Shown here: in pieces, positions 55,262 through 63,697 of the stretch
How positions within the stretch are numbered: the first letter of the stretch is position 1
How the letters are laid out: each line of letters begins with the position of its first letter
Assembly (NCBI RefSeq): GCF_001957125.1
Contig: NZ_MPHJ01000002.1
Span: 124,001-188,000, forward strand
Origin: Shewanella sp. UCD-KL12
Lineage (GTDB): Bacteria > Pseudomonadota > Gammaproteobacteria > Enterobacterales > Shewanellaceae
Reading direction: 5' to 3'
Length of the DNA: 64,000 bases
Program-made: the position numbers and the translations under genes
The notes under the pieces: generated by a model
What the model saw: only the letters and a program-made list of their open reading frames with translations
Databases searched by the model: none
Told to the model about the DNA's origin: nothing

Positions 55262-55630
55262 TTAACTTACATTGGACTTTGAAATAATCTTGTCCGTATA
55301 TCTTAACTTACCTTCATAAGAGTTTTGATTTAACCCCTCTTTAAGTAATTCAATATCATCTTTATCTAGGTCTTGGAGGAATAAATTAATCATTTTATAT
55401 GCTCTCTCAACAGAGTCTTTATTGACCTCTTGCCCATGAACTAATTTGTTTCTTATGTGAACTATTTCATTAAGGTCATTACTAGAAAGTTTAGAGCGGT
55501 AATTTTTTTCAATTGTATCTATTAACTTTTTCTCTGCTTCCGTTTTGCTTTTTAGTTTTGTTGCACTCATATATAGTGCGATTATTGACGAAACAGCACC
55601 AAATATTGGTAATAACTGAATAATATCCAT
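55262..55630 (-). CDS. Membrane-anchored protein with RX4H (HEPN-like) motif, cassette-borne
   Basis: 122 residues. One N-terminal hydrophobic helix (about 3-23) and a helical cytoplasmic domain. Residues 60-65 are RNKLVH, followed by Gly, the RX4H pattern of HEPN ribonucleases, with helical repeats on both sides (DLNEIVHIRNKLVHG, YKMINLFLQDL). Its ATG overlaps the stop codon of the upstream membrane-protein gene (TAATG), so the two are translationally coupled and lie in one cassette. The function is inferred only from the motif. Confidence 0.5.
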   Translation of the reverse strand: MDIIQLLPIFGAVSSIIALYMSATKLKSKTEAEKKLIDTIEKNYRSKLSSNDLNEIVHIRNKLVHGQEVNKDSVERAYKMINLFLQDLDKDDIELLKEGLNQNSYEGKLRYTDKIISKSNVS

Positions 55631-56013
55631 TACGCAAACTCCCAGAATGGCGTACGATCCACAACATGACGGTTATACCTTTCAAGCATGTGAATAACGA
55701 AAATCACGATTAAGCTGATGTACGCATAAAAATCTGCATCAGGAATCGCTTTACCGCCAGAAACCAACACACCATATGCTACGGAAAAGAATAAACTTAT
55801 AATAATTGTAATTCCAAACAATAACTTACTGTATGACGACAAGCCTATCGACAAAGCATACATTGCAGAAAACAACATTAAAGAAGTATTAGCTACTGTA
55901 CCAGCAAGAAGTTTCTCTAAAAATATAGGGAAGAAGGGAAACAGCATATGCAACAAAATACATAAAAAATAATCCTGCCAATGTTCTGGTACGCCAGAAA
56001 TTCTACTACTCAT
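55630..56013 (-). CDS. Polytopic membrane protein, cassette-borne (127 aa)
   Basis: Four likely hydrophobic helices (FLCILLHMLFPFFPIFL, LMLFSAMYALSIGL, LLFGITIIISLFFSVAYG, AYISLIVIFVIHML). I do not recognise the family. It is the first gene of the outermost cassette. Its ATG overlaps a preceding 8-codon frame (MEYRSMNE) that starts at the shared cassette leader, so translation may be coupled to the cassette end. Confidence 0.5.
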   Translation of the reverse strand: MSSRISGVPEHWQDYFLCILLHMLFPFFPIFLEKLLAGTVANTSLMLFSAMYALSIGLSSYSKLLFGITIIISLFFSVAYGVLVSGGKAIPDADFYAYISLIVIFVIHMLERYNRHVVDRTPFWEFA

Positions 56014-56489
56014 TCATACTCCGATACTCCATTTAAAACATAACATTTATATATACGGCTTGCGCGTTTTGCCAAGCACTGTTGAGAAAGTGTGCACTCA
56101 AATTATTGTTAAAAGCCCATTAAAAACAGCTCAATAACTCAATACCAGTCAAATTGTATTCAATACACTCTTTGTGTAAACGCGCATGCACGCTTTGCTT
56201 GCCTGTTATCTCCTGAAAACCGAGCAAGCACACTTTTAGTTACTTGAATTTACTCTTCTTTTTATTTTCACTCAATAGTAAATCGCGAACTGATTACGCA
56301 TAATTTGATGATTATCCGCACAAAGCCAATAAAACTGTATAAAAACACAAATACTGACCTTTCCGACTGATGAGAAAAATAGTGCAAAGCAGTTAGTGCT
56401 GCATTGGACTAATTGCTGACGTAAATACGTAATGGGGCATCAGTGAGTTACTGAATACTAGCCATAAGCCACAATCGAAGAGAAAAATC
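56014..56489. other. Cassette-cluster edge, gene-free
   Basis: The cassette start GTTATG (minus strand) is at 56039-56044. Beyond it, no integrase gene, no clear attI and no complete attC is seen. GC-rich inverted fragments (CGGCTTGCGCG and CGCGCATGCACGC) at 56056-56066 and 56181-56193 could be remains of a recombination site. Confidence 0.35.
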
Positions 56490-56620
56490 CCCCTGTGTAG
56501 GTGCGGCTGCGGACTTCGGCTTCATGGATGAAGCCGCAGAGCGTATAGGGATATATTCACAGCGTGCCGCAGAAGTAGCTGCATAAGAGCCCGCTGCAGG
56601 TGATAGGTAGCAATGAAGGT
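56490..56620. repeat. Inverted, shortened copy of the hairpin repeat
   Basis: It contains CGGCTTCAT-GG-ATGAAGCCG (56517-56536) followed by CGTATAGGGATATATTCACA, CGCAGAAGT and CTGCAGGTGATAGGTAG. The order matches the minus strand of 53330-53480, with a different but still perfectly paired stem. Orientation is opposite to the other long copy. Confidence 0.75.
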
Positions 56621-56696
56621 ACGACCTTCAAACAAGTTACCCAGTACATAATCTGCCAGAAGCTAAAAAAATGTATTAAGCCTTCATTCGAAGGCG

Positions 56697-57044
56697 TTAC
56701 CCCATTGTTGAACGGACTGCATCAATCTTACAACTGATGGCCCACACATTTTGATAGCCTAACCTAACGAGTTGCTCTGCGGCGAGGCAGGCGCGCACAC
56801 CCGAAGCGCAATGAATGAAGATGGCTTGCTTCTCATCGGGATACAGGGCCAACATTTTCATCTCTAATACACCCCGTGGAATAGATACAGTGCCCTGAAC
56901 GGGTTGCTCTGCACATTCGGCTGGTTCTCGCACATCAATGAGTACCCCCTGCAGCTCACGGCATTGAACCACTGCCTCTTCTGCTGTTATGCAATTGATC
57001 ACTTGTTTTGTTTCAGCTGTTAGCTCGGCAATTGTCTTTAGCAT
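56697..57044 (-). CDS. Rhodanese-like sulfurtransferase
   Basis: 115 residues, a single rhodanese domain. The active-site loop is C79ASGVR84, preceded by the conserved GVLIDVREPAE. The C-terminal end is short. It should carry persulfide sulfur on Cys79. It is the last gene of a four-gene minus-strand operon (adaptor, RND pump, DUF2892, rhodanese), 45 bp after the DUF2892 gene. Confidence 0.88.
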   Translation of the reverse strand: MLKTIAELTAETKQVINCITAEEAVVQCRELQGVLIDVREPAECAEQPVQGTVSIPRGVLEMKMLALYPDEKQAIFIHCASGVRACLAAEQLVRLGYQNVWAISCKIDAVRSTMG

Positions 57045-57089
57045 ATCTGTTCTTCCTCGCTTTTTAGGGGCTTGTCTATCAGGCTAACT

Positions 57090-57317
57090 TTATGAAGCAG
57101 GAGGCGTTTGAGTCAATGCCGATTGGGCTTCCGTTTTCATTCCAAGTCGCTTCATCAAGATAGCAACAGGGCAAAACCCAGTAAAGGCGCTCTGAAACAG
57201 GTTGGCACCAATAAAGGCTGTGAACCAGAAAAAGTGAGGGCTAATCCAAGTTGTTAGCGCGAGTGATATAAGTACCATCATGCCGGCAAAGGCCATAATT
57301 GAACGTTCAATTGTCAT
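57090..57317 (-). CDS. DUF2892 (YgaP-type) membrane protein
   Basis: About 75 residues from the ATG at 57317, chosen because AGGAG then has a 5-base spacing; an ATG three bases earlier and a longer frame to 57350 also exist. Two hydrophobic helices with the family pattern TIERSIMAFAGMMVLISLAL and NLFQSAFTGFCPVAILMKRLG. In E. coli YgaP this domain is fused to a rhodanese; here the rhodanese is the next gene, a split version of the same pair. Confidence 0.85.
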   Translation of the reverse strand: MTIERSIMAFAGMMVLISLALTTWISPHFFWFTAFIGANLFQSAFTGFCPVAILMKRLGMKTEAQSALTQTPPAS

Positions 57318-57368
57318 CATATCTCCTTGAGCAGAGCAGGGCTCTGCCACGTTTTTTAAAGGTGAAAG

Positions 57369-60300
57369 TTAGCTAAATCTATTTTTCATTACGGCGTAGT
57401 AGAGCACCGGAATGACCACAAGGGTGAGCAGGGTTGATATCAAGATGCCGAAGATTAAACTGATGGCTAAGCCATTAAAGATGGGGTCATCGATAATGAA
57501 CAGTGCGCCAATCATGGCAGCGGCAGCGGTCAACATAATTGGTTTTGCTCGCACAGCTCCCGAGTGGATAACGGCTTGCTGGAAAGGCACTCCAGCAGAG
57601 ACCTCTTTATTGATAAAGTCCACCAGTAAAATAGAGTTTCGCACTATGATCCCAGCCAGCGCTATCATGCCTATCATTGAGGGCGCGGTGAAGTTCGCCC
57701 CTAATAAAGCATGACCCGGCATAACCCCAATAATGGTTAATGGAATAGGCGCCATGATAATAAGTGGCACAGTGTAAGATCTAAATTGACCGACAACTAA
57801 CAGGTAGATGGCTATCATGCCTACGGCGTAAGCTATGCCCATGTCTCGGAAGGTTTCATAAGTAATTTTCCACTCACCATCCCAAAGCACTGCGACTGAA
57901 TCTAGCCCTGTTGGCTGCTTGATATAATGCTGATCGAATCCCAGCCCACCTTGCTTGTTAATCTGCGCGGCCATATCAAACATGCCATACAGGGGACTAT
58001 CGATTTCGCCAGCCATATCGGCAACAACCATGATCATAGGGATCATATTTTTATGAATGATAGGGGCGTCAATAATGCCCTTGTTGATTGATACCAGCTC
58101 AGAGACAGGCACGCGGATACCATCATTGCCCGTGAGCTTTAGGTTGAGTACCTGATCGAGATCGAATTTAGCAGACTCTTTAAGTTGTAATCGGATAGGC
58201 ACCGGTCTTTTCTGCTGTTTGTCATGTAGGTAGCTTAAATCTCTGCCGCCAACTGAGGTCGCAATAAGGTCGACAATATTTTGATAAGGTACGCCAAGCA
58301 GGCTAGCGCGACTTCTATCGATAATCACCTGCCATTTTTGTTGTGCTGCAGGGAGGTAAATATCGACATCAACCACGCCATCTGTTTGCTTAAAGAGTGC
58401 TTGTAGTTCATTAGCAGCTTGCTCTCGTATCGCTTCATTAGGGCCATAGACTTCAGCAACTATGGGGGACCAAACTGGTGGTCCTGGTGGCACCTCTACA
58501 ATTTTAATATTGGCATTGTAACCTTTACCTATCTCCTGCAGTGGTGCGCGAACGGATTGCGCTATGGTGTGACTGTCACGCTTTCGCTCACTTTTATCTA
58601 AAAGATTAACCTGAATATCACCGAGCTCCTGACTCTCCCTGAGGAAGTAATGCCTGACTAACCCATTGAAGTTCATTGGGGCATTCGTGCCTGCATAGAG
58701 CTGGTAATTATCAACCTCATCGACTGTTGCCAGGTAACGGCCAAGGTCTTGGAGCACCCTTTGTGTCTGCTCTACCGGTGTTCCCTCTGGCATATCTACC
58801 ATCACCTGAAACTCAGATTTATTATCCAGTGGCAGCATCTTGAGAATGACTAACTGGCCAATAGGCAGTGCTACTGCGATACCGATTAAAGTAAATATGC
58901 CTGCAGCGAGCCCAACCCTAGCTTTTCTTGCGCCCTTTCCCTGCACGAAGGGGCCGATGAGGCGAGTGAATAGCGTGAACATAAAGCCGCTATTGTCTGG
59001 CTCATGCAGCTTTTCATCTGAGGGCTTATGGTTATTCTTTAATAGCTTACGGCTTAGCCATGGCGTGATTGTAAAGGCGATAGCCAGTGAGATTAGCATG
59101 CCCATGCTGGCATTAATGGGAATGGGGGCCATGTATGGGCCCATTAATCCAGAGACAAATGCCATAGGTAGTAGGGCGGCAATAACGGTAAACGTCGCTA
59201 AGATGGTTGGGCTACCCACTTCATCGACCGCAGCAGGGATCAGCTCTGACAGACTCCTCTTGCCCATTGCCATATGTCGATGAATATTTTCAACGACTAC
59301 GATGGCATCATCGACCAAAATACCGATAGAGAAGATGAGTGCAAAGAGTGAGATACGATTAAGGGTAAACCCCCAAGCCCATGAGGCAAACAGGGTGGCG
59401 GCCAAGGTGATAATAATGGCGACACCAACAACCACGGCCTCTCGCGCTCCCATGGTAAGGAGCACTAAGATGACCACAGCGGCAGTGGCGAATATCAATT
59501 TAAAGATTAGGGTATTGGCTTTATCGCCAGCCGTTTCACCATAGTTTCTTGATACAGTGACCTCAATATTGTCTGGAATAAGAATATTATCGACAGCATC
59601 AATTCGTTCAAGCACCTGAGCCGCGACCTCTACGGCATTTTCACCCGCTTGTTTGCCTATGGCGAGTGTGACAGCTGGGTACATTCCCTCTTTGTCACCA
59701 TGCCAAGTACTCTTTGTGGGGATATCTGCCTTGAGTGATAACTCTGCAATATCGGCTAAGTAAACTGGTGCGCTGAGGCCATCACTGTCTTGATAGACGG
59801 TGACGACTAACTGTTTTACATCATCTAAGCTTTGTAAAAATTGCCCAGCTTGAACTTTTATCTCTTGATTACCTTGCACTAAAGATGCGGGCATAGAGAT
59901 CTGGTTATTTGACGATAAACTCTGGCTAATCGCATCAAAACTCAGCCCATAATAGTTCATCTTAACGGGATCAATACGCACATTAAGTACCAGCTCATGG
60001 GCGCCTACCGTATAGATCTCACGTGTGCCGGGAATTCGTTTTATCTCTGTCTCTAAACCGTGGGCGACATGGGTCAACGCTTCTGCGCTGACATCAGTCT
60101 CTTTTGACCATAAGGTTAGGCTGACAATGGGGACATCATCTATGCCTCTAGGTTTAATGAGCGGCTCACCGACGCCAGCATGTGTCGGCAGTTTGTCCAT
60201 ATTGGAGTAGATCTGATTGTAGAGTTTTACTATCGCTTCACTGCGTGGGATCCCTACCTCAAAAATAGCGATAATTAATGCACCATCAGGCTGAGAGAAG

Positions 60301-60575
60301 GAGTAGAGAGTGTCTATGCCTTTGATCTCTGAAATTATCTGCTCTGCAGGAAAGGTGACTAGGCTTTCAACTTCTGCAGGTGTTGCCCCTGGAAAAGGGA
60401 TAAATACATCAGCAAAGGTCACATCAATTTGGGGCTCCTCCTCTTTTGGCGTGACAAGCACTGCAAAGAGGCCAAGTAATAAACCAAGAATCGCCAATAG
60501 AGGTGTGATGGCGCTTAGCTGAAATGCCGCGGCTATCTTGCCTGATAGTCCCAGTGGCTTGTTTTCATCGCTCAT
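57369..60575 (-). CDS. RND efflux transporter, inner-membrane pump
   Basis: 1068 residues with twelve helices and two large periplasmic loops, as in AcrB/MexB-type pumps. The proton-relay Asp pair in GILVDDAIVVVENIHRHM is intact, and the second half repeats the pattern (GMIALAGIIVRNSILLVDFI). It starts 10 bp after the adaptor gene. Its branch is the one often found with DUF2892 and rhodanese genes, so export of sulfur or electrophile stress products is possible; the substrate is not known. Confidence 0.9.
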   Translation of the reverse strand: MSDENKPLGLSGKIAAAFQLSAITPLLAILGLLLGLFAVLVTPKEEEPQIDVTFADVFIPFPGATPAEVESLVTFPAEQIISEIKGIDTLYSFSQPDGALIIAIFEVGIPRSEAIVKLYNQIYSNMDKLPTHAGVGEPLIKPRGIDDVPIVSLTLWSKETDVSAEALTHVAHGLETEIKRIPGTREIYTVGAHELVLNVRIDPVKMNYYGLSFDAISQSLSSNNQISMPASLVQGNQEIKVQAGQFLQSLDDVKQLVVTVYQDSDGLSAPVYLADIAELSLKADIPTKSTWHGDKEGMYPAVTLAIGKQAGENAVEVAAQVLERIDAVDNILIPDNIEVTVSRNYGETAGDKANTLIFKLIFATAAVVILVLLTMGAREAVVVGVAIIITLAATLFASWAWGFTLNRISLFALIFSIGILVDDAIVVVENIHRHMAMGKRSLSELIPAAVDEVGSPTILATFTVIAALLPMAFVSGLMGPYMAPIPINASMGMLISLAIAFTITPWLSRKLLKNNHKPSDEKLHEPDNSGFMFTLFTRLIGPFVQGKGARKARVGLAAGIFTLIGIAVALPIGQLVILKMLPLDNKSEFQVMVDMPEGTPVEQTQRVLQDLGRYLATVDEVDNYQLYAGTNAPMNFNGLVRHYFLRESQELGDIQVNLLDKSERKRDSHTIAQSVRAPLQEIGKGYNANIKIVEVPPGPPVWSPIVAEVYGPNEAIREQAANELQALFKQTDGVVDVDIYLPAAQQKWQVIIDRSRASLLGVPYQNIVDLIATSVGGRDLSYLHDKQQKRPVPIRLQLKESAKFDLDQVLNLKLTGNDGIRVPVSELVSINKGIIDAPIIHKNMIPMIMVVADMAGEIDSPLYGMFDMAAQINKQGGLGFDQHYIKQPTGLDSVAVLWDGEWKITYETFRDMGIAYAVGMIAIYLLVVGQFRSYTVPLIIMAPIPLTIIGVMPGHALLGANFTAPSMIGMIALAGIIVRNSILLVDFINKEVSAGVPFQQAVIHSGAVRAKPIMLTAAAAMIGALFIIDDPIFNGLAISLIFGILISTLLTLVVIPVLYYAVMKNRFS

Positions 60576-60584
60576 GATTTTCCC

Positions 60585-61631
60585 CTACCTTAGGTCTTTG
60601 TTTAGCAGCAGCTGATAGGCATCGACCGCTATGGTGTCACCTGTATCTAAACCGGATAAGATCTCTACGCTGTCACTATCTTTCTTACCAATGCGCACTT
60701 GGTTTAATACAAACTGCCCATCAAGCTGGCGATAGACCGCATTTAATTCACCTCGTTTAATTAAGGCTGATTGAGGCAGCCGAATACTCTTGCTGGTACC
60801 GGCACTAAATTTCGCTTTCGCCCACATCCCCGGCATGAGGTTGGCTTCATTTTCAGGTAATAAGATCCGCACCTTATAGCTATGGCTCTGAGGGTCGGCA
60901 AAGGAGAAGATGGTTAACTGGTTAGAGCTGAAACTACGTCCATCGTTAAGCTGTACGTTAAACTCAGGTGCTTGTTTTAACGCATCGATGTAGCGTTGCG
61001 GAACTTGAGTCACAGCCCGCATTTGAGTTAATGAAAAGCCTGATAATAGCGGCTGACCTGGACTGACCGTCTCCCCTTGTTCAACATGACGTTGGGTAAC
61101 TATGCCTGAAAATGGGGCTGCAACGCTGGTGTAGGTGAGTGACTCATTTGCACGGACAATATTGGCCTTAGCCGCAGACACTGCTTGCTCGGCAGACTTT
61201 GCTTGGGCTATGGCTTCATCCATATTTCCTTGAGAAATCGCGCCCTGTGGAAATAGCTCCTCATAGCGTTTTCTGGTGAGTTGTGCCTCAGTATTAAGGG
61301 CAATGCTTCTGGCAAGCTCAGCGTTGGCCGCTGCCAGCTCAGCACCCTGCTCCTTGCTGGTAATCTCTAATAGTGCCGCCCCCTGGGGCACGATATCGTT
61401 GACATCATAATGCAGTGATATTACCCGTCCTGAGGTCTGTGCCGATACCGTCGCGGCTTTTACTGCCTCAAGTTTTGCATCCAACTCAACCCATTGAACT
61501 TGCTCACTGAGAGAGATTTGCATTGTTTCTATTGGCGCCTTCTCAGCAAGTGCTGCGAAGCTGAGTTGAAAAAGGCCTAAGCCTGACGCTAATACAAAAA
61601 GATAACGGGATCGGTGAGATGAGATGGTCAT
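60585..61631 (-). CDS. RND efflux periplasmic adaptor
   Basis: 348 residues. A signal peptide (about 1-29, ending FAALA) is followed by a lipoyl-like barrel, a helical hairpin (about 85-150, ANAELARSIALNTEAQLTRKRYEEL) and a C-terminal beta-barrel (ENEANLMPGMWAKAKF). It links the RND pump to an outer-membrane channel; no TolC-like gene is adjacent. It is the first gene of the operon. Confidence 0.88.
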   Translation of the reverse strand: MTISSHRSRYLFVLASGLGLFQLSFAALAEKAPIETMQISLSEQVQWVELDAKLEAVKAATVSAQTSGRVISLHYDVNDIVPQGAALLEITSKEQGAELAAANAELARSIALNTEAQLTRKRYEELFPQGAISQGNMDEAIAQAKSAEQAVSAAKANIVRANESLTYTSVAAPFSGIVTQRHVEQGETVSPGQPLLSGFSLTQMRAVTQVPQRYIDALKQAPEFNVQLNDGRSFSSNQLTIFSFADPQSHSYKVRILLPENEANLMPGMWAKAKFSAGTSKSIRLPQSALIKRGELNAVYRQLDGQFVLNQVRIGKKDSDSVEILSGLDTGDTIAVDAYQLLLNKDLR

Positions 61632-61736
61632 GGCTAAGCTCGATAAATAAAGTTCATGAGAAAATTCTAATGTACTTTGTAGTGCCTTGTAAAGTGTTTA
61701 TTAGAAAAACGCGATGGAGTTAGCAGTTAAGTTGAT

Positions 61737-61849
61737 CGGACAGCGGACACTTTTACTACTCATATGAGCAAATATCGGACACTTTCTTACTCATATCGGC
61801 AGATGACCGGACACATTACTCATGTGTCCGCGGACACTTTTGTTGTCCG
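61737..61849. promoter_or_regulatory. Array of CGGACAC sites (putative enhancer-binding protein sites)
   Basis: CGGACA(C) occurs at 61737, 61744, 61776, 61808 and 61831 on the plus strand and as GTGTCCG/TTGTCCG at 61824 and 61843. Spacing between three of the copies is exactly 32 bp, three helical turns. The copies at 61824-61837 form a perfect 14-bp palindrome. The array is 50-165 bp upstream of the sigma-54 promoter, where activator sites are expected. Confidence 0.7.
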
Positions 61850-61898
61850 TGTCGTTAATGTTCCATGTAACATATTGATTAATAGGCTGTTAGTTATT

Positions 61899-61915
61899 TT
61901 GGCACACTCCTTGTA
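61899..61915 (+). promoter_or_regulatory. Sigma-54 (-24/-12) promoter
   Basis: TTGGCACACTCCTTGTA: TTGGCAC around -24 and TTGT around -12, with 12 bases from the first -24 G to the -12 G. Only the C after the -12 G differs from consensus. The predicted transcript start is about 61926, 50 bp before the adaptor gene. Confidence 0.75.
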
Positions 61916-61976
61916 TTAATAGGGATATATGAACAGGTTTTAAATTAGCTTTTACTTAGCGGACAGGGATAAGAAG

Positions 61977-63239
61977 ATGATCAAGGATACAAGCGGACAG
62001 GACACAGTGGTACAGCCAAGCATGGGCAGAAAGCTAAAGTGGCCTGTAATGGCTGGCGCGGCTGTATTGCTTGTATCAGGTTTAGTTTGGTCAAGTGTCG
62101 GTGGTAGCCAAGTGAGTGACTCTATTAGTCGCAGTGAGTTGAGGTTTGCCACCTTAGAGAAGGGCACGCTAACACGTGATATTGCCACTACGGGTAAAAT
62201 CGTTGCCGCGAATGCGCCGATTCTATACAGCACAGACCAAGGCACTGTGACACTACTGGCAAAGCCCGGTGATCGAGTCGAGCAAGGTGATGTCGTCGCT
62301 AGCATCGAAAGTCATAAGCTGACTAATAGCCTTAAGCAGCAAGAGGCGCTTCTCGAAGGGATGCAGAGCGCACTAGAAAGAGCGCGTCTCGATGCCCGCC
62401 GCGAACAGTTAAAAGCACAACAAACGTTAGATATGGCCAAGGTAGACCTTGAAGCTGCTGACAGAGAGAGTCGCCGTGGTGATGAGCTGATTGAAAATAA
62501 GTTGATATCCAAAATTGATTTTGAAAAGGGTAAAGATGACCTGCACAAGGCCAAGCTTTTATCTGCTCATGCAAAGCAGGAAGCTGACTTGATGCGAGAT
62601 ACTCAGACCTTCGAAATAAAGAACAAAGCTGCAGAAGTTAACCGCCAAAAGCTAGTGGTCAGCGAGCTTGAGCGTCAGGTTGCTGCACTCAATATCAAGG
62701 CGCCAGTAGGCGGCATCATAGGTAACTGGCTGACGGAGCAAAAAGCCCGCATCGGTCAGAGCCAACCCATCTTAACCGTTGTCGATCTGAGCGCCTTTGA
62801 GGCTGAGCTAGCAGTACCTGAGTCTTACGCAGATGAGTTAGGGCTAGGTATGGGCGTAGAGCTGAGCTTTGGCGACTTGACCTTAATCGGTGAGCTGTCT
62901 TCGATTTCACCTGAGGTGAGAAACCGTGAGGTCACTGCCCGCGTTAGATTTGAGCAAGATGAACGTCTGCATCTGCGCCAGAACCAGCGTCTATCGGCAC
63001 GAGTATTACTAGAAAATAGACCTAACGTCTTGATGGTTAAACGTGGCGCCTTTGTCGCAACGGGTGGTGCTAATGAGGTGTACGCCATGAATGGTGACAT
63101 TGCTGAGCAAACTGAGATTAAGCTAGGTGCCCGCAGTATGAGTCATATCGAAGTCCTGCAAGGTGGTAAAGCGGGTGATGTCTGGGTTATCTCGAGTGTG
63201 CAGCCATTTAAAAAAGCTGAACAAGTGTTAGTACGCTAA
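61977..63239 (+). CDS. HlyD/MacA-like periplasmic adaptor of an ABC exporter
   Basis: 420 residues. One N-terminal membrane helix (about 24-42), a lipoyl half (PGDRVEQGDVVASIE), a long coiled-coil hairpin (about 115-225), the second lipoyl half (NIKAPVGGIIGNWL) and a C-terminal barrel. It should bridge an inner-membrane ABC transporter to an outer-membrane channel. It is the first gene of the sigma-54-dependent operon; the following genes encode a small membrane protein and a MacB/LolD-type ATPase. Confidence 0.85.
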   Translation: MIKDTSGQDTVVQPSMGRKLKWPVMAGAAVLLVSGLVWSSVGGSQVSDSISRSELRFATLEKGTLTRDIATTGKIVAANAPILYSTDQGTVTLLAKPGDRVEQGDVVASIESHKLTNSLKQQEALLEGMQSALERARLDARREQLKAQQTLDMAKVDLEAADRESRRGDELIENKLISKIDFEKGKDDLHKAKLLSAHAKQEADLMRDTQTFEIKNKAAEVNRQKLVVSELERQVAALNIKAPVGGIIGNWLTEQKARIGQSQPILTVVDLSAFEAELAVPESYADELGLGMGVELSFGDLTLIGELSSISPEVRNREVTARVRFEQDERLHLRQNQRLSARVLLENRPNVLMVKRGAFVATGGANEVYAMNGDIAEQTEIKLGARSMSHIEVLQGGKAGDVWVISSVQPFKKAEQVLVR

Positions 63240-63249
63240 GGAGAGCAAG

Positions 63250-63594
63250 ATGAATATCTCTAATCAAACAGACAATCAAAGACCTAAGCAATTTGACTTA
63301 ATAAGCAGCCAACTGTTTAGCGCGCTGTCCACGCAAAAGGTGATTACTGCTGGCGCATTAGCGCTGCTGCTCATTGCGGTACAGGTTTGTACTCAGAGTG
63401 TCGGTGATTGGTTTCTATTTGGCTTGAATGTCCTTGAAGTGACTGCGCCTGTGCATATGGGAGTTAGCGAAATATCTAATGTCAGCACAGGTCTTAGCAA
63501 TGAGGTCAGTGCAGGTTTGATAAGTGGCATAAATGATTTGGGTGAGATGATTTGGCAACTAGTGAAAGCACTCATTGAATGCCTATTTGGCTAA
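63250..63594 (+). CDS. Small hypothetical membrane protein of the ABC operon
   Basis: 114 residues, starting 10 bp after the adaptor stop codon. One clear hydrophobic helix (about 33-47, AGALALLLIAVQVC) and a second weaker amphipathic region; the rest is Ser/Val-rich. Not recognised. Tight spacing indicates that it is part of the exporter system. Confidence 0.55.
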   Translation: MNISNQTDNQRPKQFDLISSQLFSALSTQKVITAGALALLLIAVQVCTQSVGDWFLFGLNVLEVTAPVHMGVSEISNVSTGLSNEVSAGLISGINDLGEMIWQLVKALIECLFG

Positions 63595-63633
63595 ATATAA
63601 AAAATTAGTTTTGGCTAAATATAAAAAATTAGT
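63587..63633. repeat. 24-bp tandem duplication
   Basis: TTGGCTAAATATAAAAAATT plus AGT occurs twice head-to-tail, starting inside the stop region of the small membrane protein gene. A following inverted repeat ACTAGG...CCTAGT (63639-63658) lies before the ABC ATPase gene. Confidence 0.85.
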
Positions 63634-63697
63634 AACGGACTAGGGGCTCGCGCCTAGTACCTAAAGCGAACAAACGATAAGAACAGGGAATATCAAA

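Noticed and set aside
56045..56489. Integron integrase or attI
   Set aside because: No tyrosine-recombinase ORF in any frame and no clear attI; only weak inverted fragments.
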